This document shows, in pieces, positions 19,520-28,176 of a DNA stretch of 64,000 bases (its first letter is position 1; the number at the start of each line of letters is the position of its first letter). Below the pieces are notes generated by a model. That model did no database searches and had not been told where the DNA came from. It was given only the letters and a program-made list of their open reading frames with translations. The position numbers and the translations under genes are program-made. Origin of the DNA: JAWXBA01 sp048499805 (GTDB lineage Bacteria > Gemmatimonadota > Gemmatimonadetes > Gemmatimonadales > GWC2-71-9); assembly GCA_048499805.1 (NCBI GenBank), contig JASNZF010000008.1, forward strand, positions 1 through 64,000, in the 5' to 3' direction.

Positions 19520-20554
19520 GTGGCCGCAGGGACCCTCACCGCGCAGGCGGTCGCCGACCTGGTCGGTGGCCGCCTGCTGGGCAATGCGGGTGTGCCGCTG
19601 ACCGGCGCCGCCCCGCTGGACCTGGCCGGTCCCGGCGACCTCTCCTTCCTCGCCTCGGCGCGCTATCTCGCCCAGTTCCGCGGGTCCCGGGCGGGATGTG
19701 TGCTCCTGCCCGAGGGGTTGGCCGAAGAGGCGGGGCACCCCGGCACCCGCGTTGTGGTGGCGGATCCCCACCGTGCCATGGCGCTGGTGCTGGCCCACCT
19801 TCACCCAGCCCCGGTGGCCTCGCCGGGTATCCACCCGACCGCCCTGGTCGGCCCGGGCACTCACCTGGGTGTGGATGTGGTCGTGGGTCCCGGTGTAGTG
19901 ATCGGGGCGGGATGCGACCTCGGCGACCGGGTCCAGCTTGGTGCCGGTGTGGTGCTGGAGGACGGCGTGCGCATCGGTGCCGATGCCGTCCTGGGTCCCC
20001 GCGTCGTCTGTCATCACCATGTGGTGCTGGGTCAGCGGGTGACGATCAAGGCGGGCAGTGTCCTGGGGGGCGTGGGTTTCGGTTACCTTTCGGGGCCGGA
20101 CGGCCACCGACGGGTCCCCCACGTCGGGGGCTGCCGCTTGGGGGACGATGTCGATGTCGGCTCCAACTGCTGCATCGATCGCGGCAGCCTGGGCGAGACG
20201 GTCATCGGCCGGGGGACCAAGCTGGACAACCTGGTGCATGTCGCGCACAATGTACGCATTGGAGAGGACTGCCTCTTGATGGCCGGAGTCGGGATTGCGG
20301 GGAGCACCCGGATCGGGAACCGGGTGATCCTTGCCGGGCAGGTTGGGGTCGTGGGGCACATCACCTTGGGTGATGACGTGCGGGTCGGTGCCCAGGGCGG
20401 CGTGACCGGCTCGGTTCCGGCGGGCACCGAGGTGAGCGGCTATCCGGCCCGGCCCCATCGTGAGTTCATGCGCGCCACCAGCGCCATGTATCGCCTGGCC
20501 CCGGTGGCCCGCCGGCTCGAGCGGCTGGCGGGAGATTCCGACTCCGATGCCTAG
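19520..20554 (+). CDS. lpxD: UDP-3-O-acylglucosamine N-acyltransferase LpxD
   Basis: LpxD adds the N-linked hydroxyacyl chain to UDP-3-O-acyl-glucosamine, the third step of lipid A synthesis. The 344-residue protein has the uridine-binding N-domain (LTGAAPLDLAGPGDLSFLAS, about residues 27-46), a left-handed beta-helix of hexapeptide repeats (about residues 105-310) including the catalytic His region VHVAHNVRIGEDCLLMAGVG, and a C-terminal helix. The GTG at 19520 starts 4 nt after skp. It overlaps lpxC-fabZ by 8 nt. Confidence 0.95.
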   Translation: MAAGTLTAQAVADLVGGRLLGNAGVPLTGAAPLDLAGPGDLSFLASARYLAQFRGSRAGCVLLPEGLAEEAGHPGTRVVVADPHRAMALVLAHLHPAPVASPGIHPTALVGPGTHLGVDVVVGPGVVIGAGCDLGDRVQLGAGVVLEDGVRIGADAVLGPRVVCHHHVVLGQRVTIKAGSVLGGVGFGYLSGPDGHRRVPHVGGCRLGDDVDVGSNCCIDRGSLGETVIGRGTKLDNLVHVAHNVRIGEDCLLMAGVGIAGSTRIGNRVILAGQVGVVGHITLGDDVRVGAQGGVTGSVPAGTEVSGYPARPHREFMRATSAMYRLAPVARRLERLAGDSDSDA

Positions 20555-21821
20555 GCGCACCCTGGCCGGGCCCGCCTCCACCAGCGGCGTCGGTCTCCAC
20601 ACCGGCGCCCGCACCACCCTGACCTGCCTGCCGGCCTCACCGGGCGAGGGGGTGCGCTTCCGGCGCATCGACCTGCCGGGGCAGCCCGTCATTCCCGCCC
20701 GGCTCGACCAGGTGGAGGCCACCGAGCGCCGGACGGCGATCGGCCAGGGCGAGACGACCATCCACACCGTCGAGCACCTTCTGGCGGCGATCTTCGCGCT
20801 CGAGCTGGACGATGTGGAGATACACCTGGACGGCCCCGAGCCGCCGATCCTGGACGGCTCGTTCGAGCCGTGGCGCCAGCTGCTCGCCGTGGCCGGGATC
20901 CGGGAGCAGGCGGGGGAGCCCGACCGCTACACGGTGAACGGTCCGCTGACGGTGACCTCCGGGGATTCCGCCTATATCGTCTCCCCCTCGCCGGCCGGGC
21001 TGGACCTCACGGCCACGATCGAGTGGTCGCATCCGCTGATCGGCCGCCAGACCGGGCAGTGGTCGATCACCCCCGAGGTCTTCGCCCACGAGCTCGCGGG
21101 CGCGCGGACCTTCGGGTTCGTTCACGAAGTCGAGGCATTGCGGTCCAAGGGCCTGCTCAAGGGCGGCTCGACCGAGTCGGCGGTGGTGCTGGACGACCGG
21201 GGCGTGGTGGAGGGGGCGCTGCGCTGGCCCGACGAATTCGTTCGACACAAGGCGGGGGACATCCTCGGCGACCTGGCGCTCCTGGGCGGACGCGTGCAGG
21301 CCCGGGTGGTGGCCACCCGGCCGAGCCATCAGGGCAACATCGCGCTGGCGCGCGCCATCGCGCGGACGGCGGGGAGAACTGGACCCATGAGCATGGACAT
21401 CGGCAGGATCCTCGCGGTGATCCCCCATCGCTATCCGTTCCTGCTGGTGGACCGGATCGTGGAGATCATCGACGGACGGAAGATCGTCGGCCTCAAGAAC
21501 GTGACGATCAACGAGCCGTTCTTCCAGGGCCACTTCCCCGGCCACCCGATCATGCCGGGGGTGCTGATCGTGGAGACGATGGCCCAGGTGGGGGGATTCC
21601 TCCTGCTCGAGGCGGTGGAGGACGTGGCCAGCAAGGTCGTGTACTTCATGTCGCTGGACAACGTGAAGTTCCGCCGGCCGGTCGTGCCCGGCGACCAGCT
21701 TCGGCTGGAGGTGGAAATGCTGCAATTCCGGGGCAAGACCTGCCGGATGCGCGGCGAGGCCTTCGTGGACGGGGTCCTGGTCTGCGAGGCCGAGATGATG
21801 GCCCGGGTGGTGGACCGGTGA
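20547..21821 (+). CDS. lpxC-fabZ: Bifunctional LpxC deacetylase / FabZ dehydratase
   Basis: A 424-residue fusion. Residues 1-275 are LpxC, the zinc deacetylase that commits UDP-3-O-acyl-GlcNAc to lipid A; zinc ligands are seen in HTVEHLLAA (near residue 74) and FVRHKAGDILGDL, and the catalytic His in ATRPSHQGN. Residues 280-424 are FabZ, the 3-hydroxyacyl-ACP dehydratase, with IPHRYPFLLVDRI and GHFPGHPIMPGVLIVETMAQ. Fusion puts the two enzymes that compete for hydroxyacyl flux on one chain. Such fusions are known from Bacteroidota and related diderms. It overlaps lpxD and lpxA (GTGA). Confidence 0.95.
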   Translation: MPRRTLAGPASTSGVGLHTGARTTLTCLPASPGEGVRFRRIDLPGQPVIPARLDQVEATERRTAIGQGETTIHTVEHLLAAIFALELDDVEIHLDGPEPPILDGSFEPWRQLLAVAGIREQAGEPDRYTVNGPLTVTSGDSAYIVSPSPAGLDLTATIEWSHPLIGRQTGQWSITPEVFAHELAGARTFGFVHEVEALRSKGLLKGGSTESAVVLDDRGVVEGALRWPDEFVRHKAGDILGDLALLGGRVQARVVATRPSHQGNIALARAIARTAGRTGPMSMDIGRILAVIPHRYPFLLVDRIVEIIDGRKIVGLKNVTINEPFFQGHFPGHPIMPGVLIVETMAQVGGFLLLEAVEDVASKVVYFMSLDNVKFRRPVVPGDQLRLEVEMLQFRGKTCRMRGEAFVDGVLVCEAEMMARVVDR

Positions 21822-22591
21822 GCCGGATCCATCCCACGGCGCTGGTCGACCCGGCGGCCGAGCTGGCGCCGGACGTGACGGTCGGGCCCTTCGCCATCGT
21901 GGGCCCGCGGGTAACGCTCGGGGCGGGGGTGGTCATCGGTCCCCACGCCACGATCGAGTGCAATGCCCGGCTGGCCGATGGGGTCCGGATCGGGCAGGGG
22001 AGTGTCATCGGCGGCGACCCGCAGGACCTCAAGTATCGCGGCGAGGAAACCTGGGTGGAGCTGGGAGCCGGCACGGTGGTGCGCGAGTACAGCACCATCA
22101 ACCGGGGAACGGCGGCCAGCGGCGTCACCCGGGTCGGGCGCAACTGCTTCCTGATGAGCTACGTGCACTTGGCGCACGACTGCCACCTCGGGGACGGGGT
22201 CATCATCGCCAATGGCACCCAACTGGCCGGGCATGTCACCATCGAGGACCGCGCCATCCTCTCGGGGCTCTGTGCGATCCACCAGTTCGTCGCGATCGGG
22301 AGTCTCTGCTTTGTCGGGGGGTGCACCCGCGTCAACCAGGACATCCCGCCGTACGTCCGCGCCGTCGGCAACCCGGTCGAGCTTTATGGCCTCAACTCGG
22401 TGGGCCTCCAGCGGGCCGGGATGCCCGGGGAGACGGTCGCGGCGCTCAAGCGCCTGTACCGGCTCTTCTTCAATTCTGACCTCAATCTCTCGCAGGCGCT
22501 GCACCGGGCCCAGGTGGACCTGCCCAACCTCCCCGAGGTCGAGCAATTCCTGCAATTCGTGACCAGGTCGCAGCGCGGCGTCCCGGCGTGA
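21818..22591 (+). CDS. lpxA: UDP-N-acetylglucosamine acyltransferase LpxA
   Basis: LpxA performs the first lipid A step, transferring a 3-hydroxyacyl chain from ACP to UDP-GlcNAc. The 257-residue protein is a left-handed beta-helix (residues 1-185) with the signature GGDPQDLKYRGEETWVELGA and the catalytic His in YVHLAHDCHLGDGVIIANGT, followed by a helical C-terminal domain (GLNSVGLQRAGMPGETVAAL). The length is typical (about 260). The GTG start overlaps fabZ, and the stop overlaps the next gene. Confidence 0.96.
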   Translation: MSRIHPTALVDPAAELAPDVTVGPFAIVGPRVTLGAGVVIGPHATIECNARLADGVRIGQGSVIGGDPQDLKYRGEETWVELGAGTVVREYSTINRGTAASGVTRVGRNCFLMSYVHLAHDCHLGDGVIIANGTQLAGHVTIEDRAILSGLCAIHQFVAIGSLCFVGGCTRVNQDIPPYVRAVGNPVELYGLNSVGLQRAGMPGETVAALKRLYRLFFNSDLNLSQALHRAQVDLPNLPEVEQFLQFVTRSQRGVPA

Positions 22592-23565
22592 CGGCCCGGC
22601 TCCCGGTCGGGGTGATCGGTGTCGGGGCGCTGGGCCGGCATCATGCCCGGCACCTGGCGGCCGCGCATGGCGCCATCCTGGTCGGGGTCCATGACGAGGA
22701 TCGGCTCCGCGCGGAGCAGGTTGCCGATGCCTGCGGCACCCGGGCGTTTCCCGACCTCGACGCGCTGCTGGACAAGGTCGAGGCGATCACTGTCGCGGTG
22801 CCTACCGCCGCCCATGCCGAGGTTGGGGTGCGGGCGCTGGAGCGGGGCATCGCGGTGCTGATGGAGAAGCCACTGGCCGGCTCGCTGGCCGAGGCCGACC
22901 GGCTCCTGGCCGCGGCCGCGGCGGGCGGGGTCCCCCTCCAGGTGGGGCACATCGAGCGGTTCAACCGCGCCATCCGGGGGGCCCAGCCGTTCCTGGATGC
23001 ACCCCGGTACCTCGAGATGACCCGGCTGGCGCCGTTCCAGCCACGGGGCGCCGATGTCGCCGTCGTGCTCGACCTCATGATCCATGACCTCGACCTGCTC
23101 CTGCACCTGACGGGAGGGGCCGAGGCCACCGACGTGCGGGCCAACGGCGTGGCGGTGCTCAGCCCCCACCTCGACATGGCCAACGCGCGGGTGGAGTTCG
23201 CCAATGGTGCCGTCGCCAACGTCACGGCGAGCCGGATGGCTCGCGAGCGCGTGCGCCGGCTCCGGCTGTTCCAGTCGAACGGTTATTTCTCGCTGGATCT
23301 GGGAACCGGCCAGGGGGAATTCATGCGGCTCCGGGCGGGGTTCCAGCCCGGGGTATCCACCTCTCTGGAGGACGTGGTCGAGCGGATCCCCCTGGAGGCG
23401 CCGGCCGCCGATGCGTTGGGGCTCGAACTCGCCAGCTTCGTGCAGGTGGTGCGCGGCCTGGGTGGGGCCGCGGTCACCGGCGCCGAAGGCCGGGCCGCCC
23501 TGGCGCTGGCGCTCCGGGTGGCCGGCGCGGTGGGGTCTGCGCCGGCGGTTGTCGCCGGAGGGTGA
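22588..23565 (+). CDS. Gfo/Idh/MocA-family oxidoreductase in the lipid A operon
   Basis: A 325-residue NAD(P)-dependent oxidoreductase. The N-terminal Rossmann fold has GVIGVGALGRHHARHLA (residues 7-23); the EKPLAGSLAEA motif near residue 93 carries the usual catalytic Lys; HIERFN and DLMIHDLDLLLHLTGG belong to the C-terminal alpha/beta domain. Its place between lpxA and lpxB, with 4-nt overlaps on both sides, suggests it acts on a UDP-sugar or lipid A sugar. A comparison is GnnA, which oxidises UDP-GlcNAc at C3 for 2,3-diamino lipid A, but the partner aminotransferase GnnB is not seen. The function remains inferred. Confidence 0.85.
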   Translation: MTARLPVGVIGVGALGRHHARHLAAAHGAILVGVHDEDRLRAEQVADACGTRAFPDLDALLDKVEAITVAVPTAAHAEVGVRALERGIAVLMEKPLAGSLAEADRLLAAAAAGGVPLQVGHIERFNRAIRGAQPFLDAPRYLEMTRLAPFQPRGADVAVVLDLMIHDLDLLLHLTGGAEATDVRANGVAVLSPHLDMANARVEFANGAVANVTASRMARERVRRLRLFQSNGYFSLDLGTGQGEFMRLRAGFQPGVSTSLEDVVERIPLEAPAADALGLELASFVQVVRGLGGAAVTGAEGRAALALALRVAGAVGSAPAVVAGG

Positions 23566-24686
23566 GCACCCAGCAGCCGCCCCCGCGGATCTTCGTGGGG
23601 GCTGGGGAGCCGTCGGGCGACCTCCATGCGGCAGCGGTGGTTGCCGCCCTGGGCGATCGATTCCCGGGTGCGACGATCGAGGCGTTTGGAGGCCCCCGGA
23701 TGGCCGCCGCCGGGGCTCAGGTCCGGTTCCCGATGGAGGGGTACACGGTCCTCGGGTTTGTCGAGGTGATCCGCAAGATTCCCGCCCATTGGCGCCTGCT
23801 TCAGGCCCTGCGCCGGGAGTTCCAGGCGGGTCGGCACGACCTCGTCATCCTGGTGGACTACCCGGGGTTCCACCTGCGCGTGGCGGAAGCGGCACGGCGG
23901 GCCGGGGTGCCGGTGCTGTACTATGTGGCGCCGCAGCTCTGGGCCTGGAGGCCGGGGCGCGCCCGGCGGTTTGCGAGGGCGGTCGATCGCCTGGCGGTGA
24001 TCCTGCCGTTTGAGCCGGCCTTCTTTGCCAAGGCGGGGATCCCGACCACCTTCGTCGGTCACCCCCTGGTGGATCGACCCTGGCCTACCCGGGCGGAGGC
24101 GCGGTCGGAGCTTGGCATCGGGCCGCAGGAGCGGGTCCTGGGGCTGTTTCCCGGGAGCCGCCACCAGGAGGTCGCCGCCTTGTGGCCGGCCTACCGCGAT
24201 GCCGGGCTCCGGCTGCTTCGGGCGGGCCAGTGCGACCGGGTCGTGGTGGCGGCCGCGGCCGCGGGCGAGTATCCCGGTCCGGGGCCGATCGAGCTGGTCA
24301 CGGGGAACCCGCTGCCCGTGTTCGCCGCGGCCGATGCCGCCCTGGCCAAGTCGGGGACCACCACCCTCGAGGCGGCCATCGCCGACGTCCCGATGGTCGT
24401 GGGGTACCGGGTGCATCGGTTGACGGGTTGGCTGGCTCGGCGGCTCATCACGGTGCCCTGGATCAGCCTGGTCAACCTGGTCGCCAATCGGGCGGTCGTG
24501 CCGGAACTGGTGCAGGGTGCGGTGACCGCCGAGCGGTTGTCGGACTTGGCGGGGAAGTTGCTGGAGCCGGGCTCGGTTGAAGCCCGGGAGCAGCGCGCGG
24601 GGCTGGCGGAAGTCCGCGATCGGCTCGGTGGCGGGGGGGCGGCCGCTCGGGTGGCCGAACTGGCCGCGGGGCTGCTCGACCGGTGA
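23562..24686 (+). CDS. lpxB: Lipid A disaccharide synthase LpxB
   Basis: LpxB joins UDP-2,3-diacylglucosamine and lipid X to the lipid A disaccharide. The 374-residue GT-B protein begins with IFVGAGEPSGDLHAAAVVAA (residues 10-29), has LVDYPGFHLRVAEAA and YYVAPQLWAWRPGRA in the N-domain, and VGHPLVDRPW, LFPGSRHQEV and LAKSGTTTLEAAIADVPMVV in the C-domain. All are standard LpxB blocks. It overlaps its neighbours by 4 nt each. The step before it (UDP-2,3-diacylglucosamine hydrolysis, LpxH/I/G) has no recognised gene in the cluster. Confidence 0.95.
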   Translation: MSTQQPPPRIFVGAGEPSGDLHAAAVVAALGDRFPGATIEAFGGPRMAAAGAQVRFPMEGYTVLGFVEVIRKIPAHWRLLQALRREFQAGRHDLVILVDYPGFHLRVAEAARRAGVPVLYYVAPQLWAWRPGRARRFARAVDRLAVILPFEPAFFAKAGIPTTFVGHPLVDRPWPTRAEARSELGIGPQERVLGLFPGSRHQEVAALWPAYRDAGLRLLRAGQCDRVVVAAAAAGEYPGPGPIELVTGNPLPVFAAADAALAKSGTTTLEAAIADVPMVVGYRVHRLTGWLARRLITVPWISLVNLVANRAVVPELVQGAVTAERLSDLAGKLLEPGSVEAREQRAGLAEVRDRLGGGGAAARVAELAAGLLDR

Positions 24687-25342
24687 AGATCCGGGTGGCG
24701 CCCGCACGGGTTTCCGCCGTGGCCGGGCCGCTGCTCGCCGCCTGGTGCGCCACCTGGCGGTACCGGGTGAGCGGGGAGGAGTACTGGGTCCGGTCGCAGG
24801 GGGGAGAGCACCCGGCGATCTACCTGATGTGGCACGAGGCACTGTTGCCGCTCTTGTGGCAGCGACGCCACCTCGGGATCACCATCGTGGTGAGCGCCGC
24901 CAAGGACGGCCAGTACCTGACCGACTTTGCGGCACGATTGGGGTACCTTGCGGTGCAGGGCTCCAGCTCCCGCGGCGCGGTCCGGGCCCTGGTCGGGGCG
25001 ATCCGGACGCTGCGCCACGGCGGCACCGTGGCCTTTACGCCGGACGGCCCGCGCGGGCCACGACGCGAGTTGAAGCCCGGGTTCCTGGCCGCCGCGCAGC
25101 GGACCGGGGCCTTGGTCTACCCGATGCACGCTTCGGCGCGCTGGGGCAGGCGGCTGGCGTCCTGGGACCGGTTCCTGCTGCCGTACCCGATGGCGCGGGT
25201 CGACGTGGCGGTTGGGCCCCCGTTTGTCGTGGGCGCCGGACCATCCGGGCTCGACGAAGGGGATCACGTGGCGCGGGCCGCCCTGGCGGCCGTGGTGAAA
25301 GAGGCGGAATGGCGAAGCGGCGAGGCGACAGACATCGGGTAA
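24683..25342 (+). CDS. DUF374 lysophospholipid-acyltransferase-family protein
   Basis: A 219-residue protein of the DUF374 group of LPLAT acyltransferases. The acyltransferase His motif is MWHEALLPLLW (about residues 49-59), the glycerol-binding-like block is GSSSRGAVRALVGAIRTLR, and TPDGPRGPRRELKPGFLAAA matches the conserved DUF374 PDGPRGP motif. Such genes usually sit beside waaA and lpxK. Here waaA is absent between this gene and lpxK. It may acylate lipid A or a precursor. It overlaps lpxB by 4 nt and lpxK by 34 nt. Confidence 0.85.
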   Translation: MKIRVAPARVSAVAGPLLAAWCATWRYRVSGEEYWVRSQGGEHPAIYLMWHEALLPLLWQRRHLGITIVVSAAKDGQYLTDFAARLGYLAVQGSSSRGAVRALVGAIRTLRHGGTVAFTPDGPRGPRRELKPGFLAAAQRTGALVYPMHASARWGRRLASWDRFLLPYPMARVDVAVGPPFVVGAGPSGLDEGDHVARAALAAVVKEAEWRSGEATDIG

Positions 25343-26367
25343 TTCGCTGGCTCTGGACCAGCCGGAGGGCAGACGCACGCCTGGCCCGCCTGGCCCTGCT
25401 TCCCCTCGCGCTCCTCTGGCGCGGGGCGATGGGGTTCCGTGGCATGGCCTTCCGGCGCGGCTGGTTGACGGTGCACGACCTCCCGCTCCCCGCCGTGGCG
25501 GTGGGCAACCTCACCGTCGGCGGCTCGGGCAAGACCCCGATCGCGGCCTGGATTGCGCAGCACTACGCGGCGAGGGGCCTGGTGCCGGGGATCCTGCTGC
25601 GCGGCTACGGCGGGGATGAGGTGGCGGTGCACGGCCACCAGGTTCCGGCGGCGGTCGTGGTCGCCAATCCGGACCGGGCTGCCGGGGCGGAGGAGGCCCG
25701 CGCCCGGGGGGCGAAGGTGCTGGTGCTCGATGATGCCTACCAGCGGCAGGACATCTGGCGCGACCTGAACATCGCGGTGGTCAGCGCCGAGACCTCGCGG
25801 GCGGTGACCTGGCCGCTCCCGGCGGGACCCTGGCGGGAGGGGCTGGACGCCCTGGAGCGGGCCGACGCCCTGGTGGTCACCCGGAAGCGGGCCGATGCGG
25901 CTGGCGCGCTGGCGATGGCCCGGCAGTTGAGCAGTCGCGTTCGGGGCCCCGTCGCCGTGGTGCACCTGGCGGTTCACCGGTACTCCGGGCTGGTCTCCGG
26001 TCGTTCGACCCCGGCCGAGGCGCTGCTCGGCAAGCGGGTCGTCGCGGCGGCGGCGATCGCCGATCCGGATGCCTTCGTGGCGCAGGTGAAGACGACGGGG
26101 GCGCAGGTTCAGGTCGCCACGTGGAAGGATCATCATGCCTTCCGGGACGAGGATGTCGCCTGGCTCGCGCATGCCGCGCGGCGTGCCGACCATGTCGTGA
26201 TCACCCGGAAGGATGCCGTCAAGTTGCGCGACCGGTGGCCGGCCTCGGTGCCCGAGCCGCTGGTGGCCGAGCTGGAACTGGAGTGGGAAGAGGGGCATGA
26301 CGCGCTCGTGGCCGCCCTGGACGGGCTCCTCGCGCTGCCGGAAGATCACCCGCAGGCCAACCTGTAA
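25309..26367 (+). CDS. lpxK: Tetraacyldisaccharide 4'-kinase LpxK
   Basis: LpxK phosphorylates the 4' position of the lipid A disaccharide at the inner membrane. The 352-residue protein has a hydrophobic N-terminal anchor region (residues 20-45), the Walker A GNLTVGGSGKTPIAAWIA (about residues 66-83), LRGYGGDEVAVHG, and LVLDDAYQRQDIWRDLNIAV with the DD pair normally followed by FQH, here AYQ. The C-terminal part has HHAFRDEDV and VITRKDAVKL. ATG 25309 gives a 34-nt overlap with the acyltransferase gene. This is the last gene of the long block. Confidence 0.93.
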   Translation: MAKRRGDRHRVIRWLWTSRRADARLARLALLPLALLWRGAMGFRGMAFRRGWLTVHDLPLPAVAVGNLTVGGSGKTPIAAWIAQHYAARGLVPGILLRGYGGDEVAVHGHQVPAAVVVANPDRAAGAEEARARGAKVLVLDDAYQRQDIWRDLNIAVVSAETSRAVTWPLPAGPWREGLDALERADALVVTRKRADAAGALAMARQLSSRVRGPVAVVHLAVHRYSGLVSGRSTPAEALLGKRVVAAAAIADPDAFVAQVKTTGAQVQVATWKDHHAFRDEDVAWLAHAARRADHVVITRKDAVKLRDRWPASVPEPLVAELELEWEEGHDALVAALDGLLALPEDHPQANL

Positions 26368-26388
26368 CTGGAGTCATTGGAGACCGTG

Positions 26389-27696
26389 ATGAGTTCCCCC
26401 GCTGCCGCCCCGCAGGGCGGCGTTATCCGCCCCGAGAAGGACACCTTCCTGACCTCGGAAAACCCGTTCGAGGAGATGATGGCGCGGTTCGATGATGCCG
26501 CCCGGCTCCTCAACCTCGAACCCGGTCTCTACAAGGTGCTCCGGAACCCGGAGAAGCAGATCATCGTCTCGGTCCCGGTCCTGATGGATTCCGGCGAGAC
26601 CGAGGTCTTCACCGGCATCCGGGTGCTCTACAACACCTCGCGTGGACCGGGCAAGGGCGGGATCCGGTTTGATACGGCCGTCACGCTCGACGAGGTGACC
26701 GCCCTGGCGGCCTGGATGACGTGGAAGTGCGCCGTTGTGAACGTCCCCTTCGGCGGGGCCAAGGGCGGCGTCATCTGCGACCCGACCCACATGTCGGCCG
26801 GGGAACTGGAACGGCTCACCCGACGGTACACGGCCAACATCATCGAGGTCCTGGGGCCCGACTCCGACGTGCCCGCGCCCGACGTGAACACCAACGAGCG
26901 CGTGATGGCGTGGATCATGGACACCTACTCGATGCACAAGCGGCACACCGTCACCGCCGTGGTGACCGGCAAGCCGATCGAGATGGGTGGGTCGCACGGG
27001 CGCCGCGAGGCCACCGGCCGCGGGTGCATGATCGTCACCCGTGAGGCACTCCGGAAGATCGGCATGCCGATCGAGGGGACCCGCGTGGCGGTACAGGGCT
27101 TCGGCAACGTGGGGTCGGTCAGCGCCAACCTGATGGCGCGCGAGGGGATGAAGATCGTGGCCGTCAGCGACAAGGACGGCGGGCTCTACAACCCGGATGG
27201 CCTCGACCTCCCGGAAATGCTCGAGCACGTCCGGCAGCACCGGTTCCTGCGGACCTACACCAACGCCGAGCACATCACGAACGAGGCGCTCCTGACCCTC
27301 GACTGCGATGTCCTCGTTCCGGCGGCGCTGGAGAACGTGATCACCTCGAAGAATGCCGGCGAGGTCAAGGCCCGGATCATCACCGAGGGCGCCAACGGAC
27401 CGACCACCGCCAAGGCCGACGCGATCCTGGCGGAGAAGGGCGTCCTGGTCGTGCCCGACATCCTGGCCAACGCCGGCGGGGTGACGGTCAGCTACTTCGA
27501 GTGGGTCCAGGACCGCGGCGGCTACTTCTGGGACGAGGAGATGGTCAACCAGCGCCTTGAGCGGATCATGGTCGAGTCGTTCGCGGCCGTCGCCGACATG
27601 GCCGACAAGCACGGCGTCACGATGCGCACCGCGGCCTACATGGTGGCGATCAACCGTGTGGCCGCCGTCCACCGCCTGCGCGGCATGTACGCCTGA
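26389..27696 (+). CDS. Glutamate dehydrogenase (Glu/Leu/Phe/Val family)
   Basis: A 435-residue amino-acid dehydrogenase, most like NAD-type glutamate dehydrogenase, converting glutamate to 2-oxoglutarate and ammonia. Active-site blocks are RGPGKGGIRFD (substrate Lys), VVNVPFGGAKGGVICDP (catalytic Lys) and PAPDVNTNERVMAWIMDTY. The nucleotide fold starts at VAVQGFGNVGSVSA (about residues 230-243), and GGVTVSYFEWVQD is the GDH C-terminal signature. ATG 26389 has GGAG at a 6-nt spacing and is preferred over the TTG at 26377. It is only 21 nt after lpxK, so it could be read through from the lpx block. Confidence 0.93.
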   Translation: MSSPAAAPQGGVIRPEKDTFLTSENPFEEMMARFDDAARLLNLEPGLYKVLRNPEKQIIVSVPVLMDSGETEVFTGIRVLYNTSRGPGKGGIRFDTAVTLDEVTALAAWMTWKCAVVNVPFGGAKGGVICDPTHMSAGELERLTRRYTANIIEVLGPDSDVPAPDVNTNERVMAWIMDTYSMHKRHTVTAVVTGKPIEMGGSHGRREATGRGCMIVTREALRKIGMPIEGTRVAVQGFGNVGSVSANLMAREGMKIVAVSDKDGGLYNPDGLDLPEMLEHVRQHRFLRTYTNAEHITNEALLTLDCDVLVPAALENVITSKNAGEVKARIITEGANGPTTAKADAILAEKGVLVVPDILANAGGVTVSYFEWVQDRGGYFWDEEMVNQRLERIMVESFAAVADMADKHGVTMRTAAYMVAINRVAAVHRLRGMYA

Positions 27697-27699
27697 TCG

Positions 27700-28176
27700 T
27701 TGAAGCTCACGCTGCTGGCCGTGGGCCGGCTGCGCCCGGCCTACCGGGACGCGGCCGATGAGTACCTCCTCCGCCTCCGTCGGGTGGGGGAGGTGCGGGA
27801 GGTCGAGGTGCGCGAGGCGGCCCGCGCCGGGCCGCCACCGGTGCAGCGGCGGGAGGAGGCCAGGGCGCTGCGCTCGGCGCTGCCGGCCGGCGCACTCCGG
27901 ATCGCACTTGACCTCCGCGGCGAGGGATGGTCGAGTGAGCAGCTGGCCCGGCGCCTCGAGGGCTGGCGCGACGCGGGTCAGGCGCTCGCGTTCCTCATCG
28001 GTGGCGCGGTCGGGCTCGAGGATGCCCTGCTTGCCGAGGCGGACCATCGCTGGAGCCTGGGGCCGCTCACCCTGCCGCACGAGCTCGCGCGGGTCGTGGT
28101 GGTGGAGCAGCTGTACCGGGGCTTCTCGATCCTGCGCGGCGAGCCGTATCACAAGGGGGATGATCGTGGCAGTTGA
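27700..28176 (+). CDS. rlmH: 23S rRNA pseudouridine-1915 N3-methyltransferase RlmH
   Basis: RlmH is a SPOUT methyltransferase that methylates pseudouridine 1915 of 23S rRNA. The 158-residue protein starts KLTLLAVGRLRPAYRDAADE and has the SAM-binding knot FLIGGAVGLEDALL (about residues 94-107) and the C-terminal LPHELARVVVVEQLYRGFSI followed by LRGEPYHKGD. Family members end near that YHK; here about five more residues follow. It uses a TTG start 4 nt after the gdh stop. The 3' end overlaps the bshB remnant. Confidence 0.92.
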   Translation: MKLTLLAVGRLRPAYRDAADEYLLRLRRVGEVREVEVREAARAGPPPVQRREEARALRSALPAGALRIALDLRGEGWSSEQLARRLEGWRDAGQALAFLIGGAVGLEDALLAEADHRWSLGPLTLPHELARVVVVEQLYRGFSILRGEPYHKGDDRGS

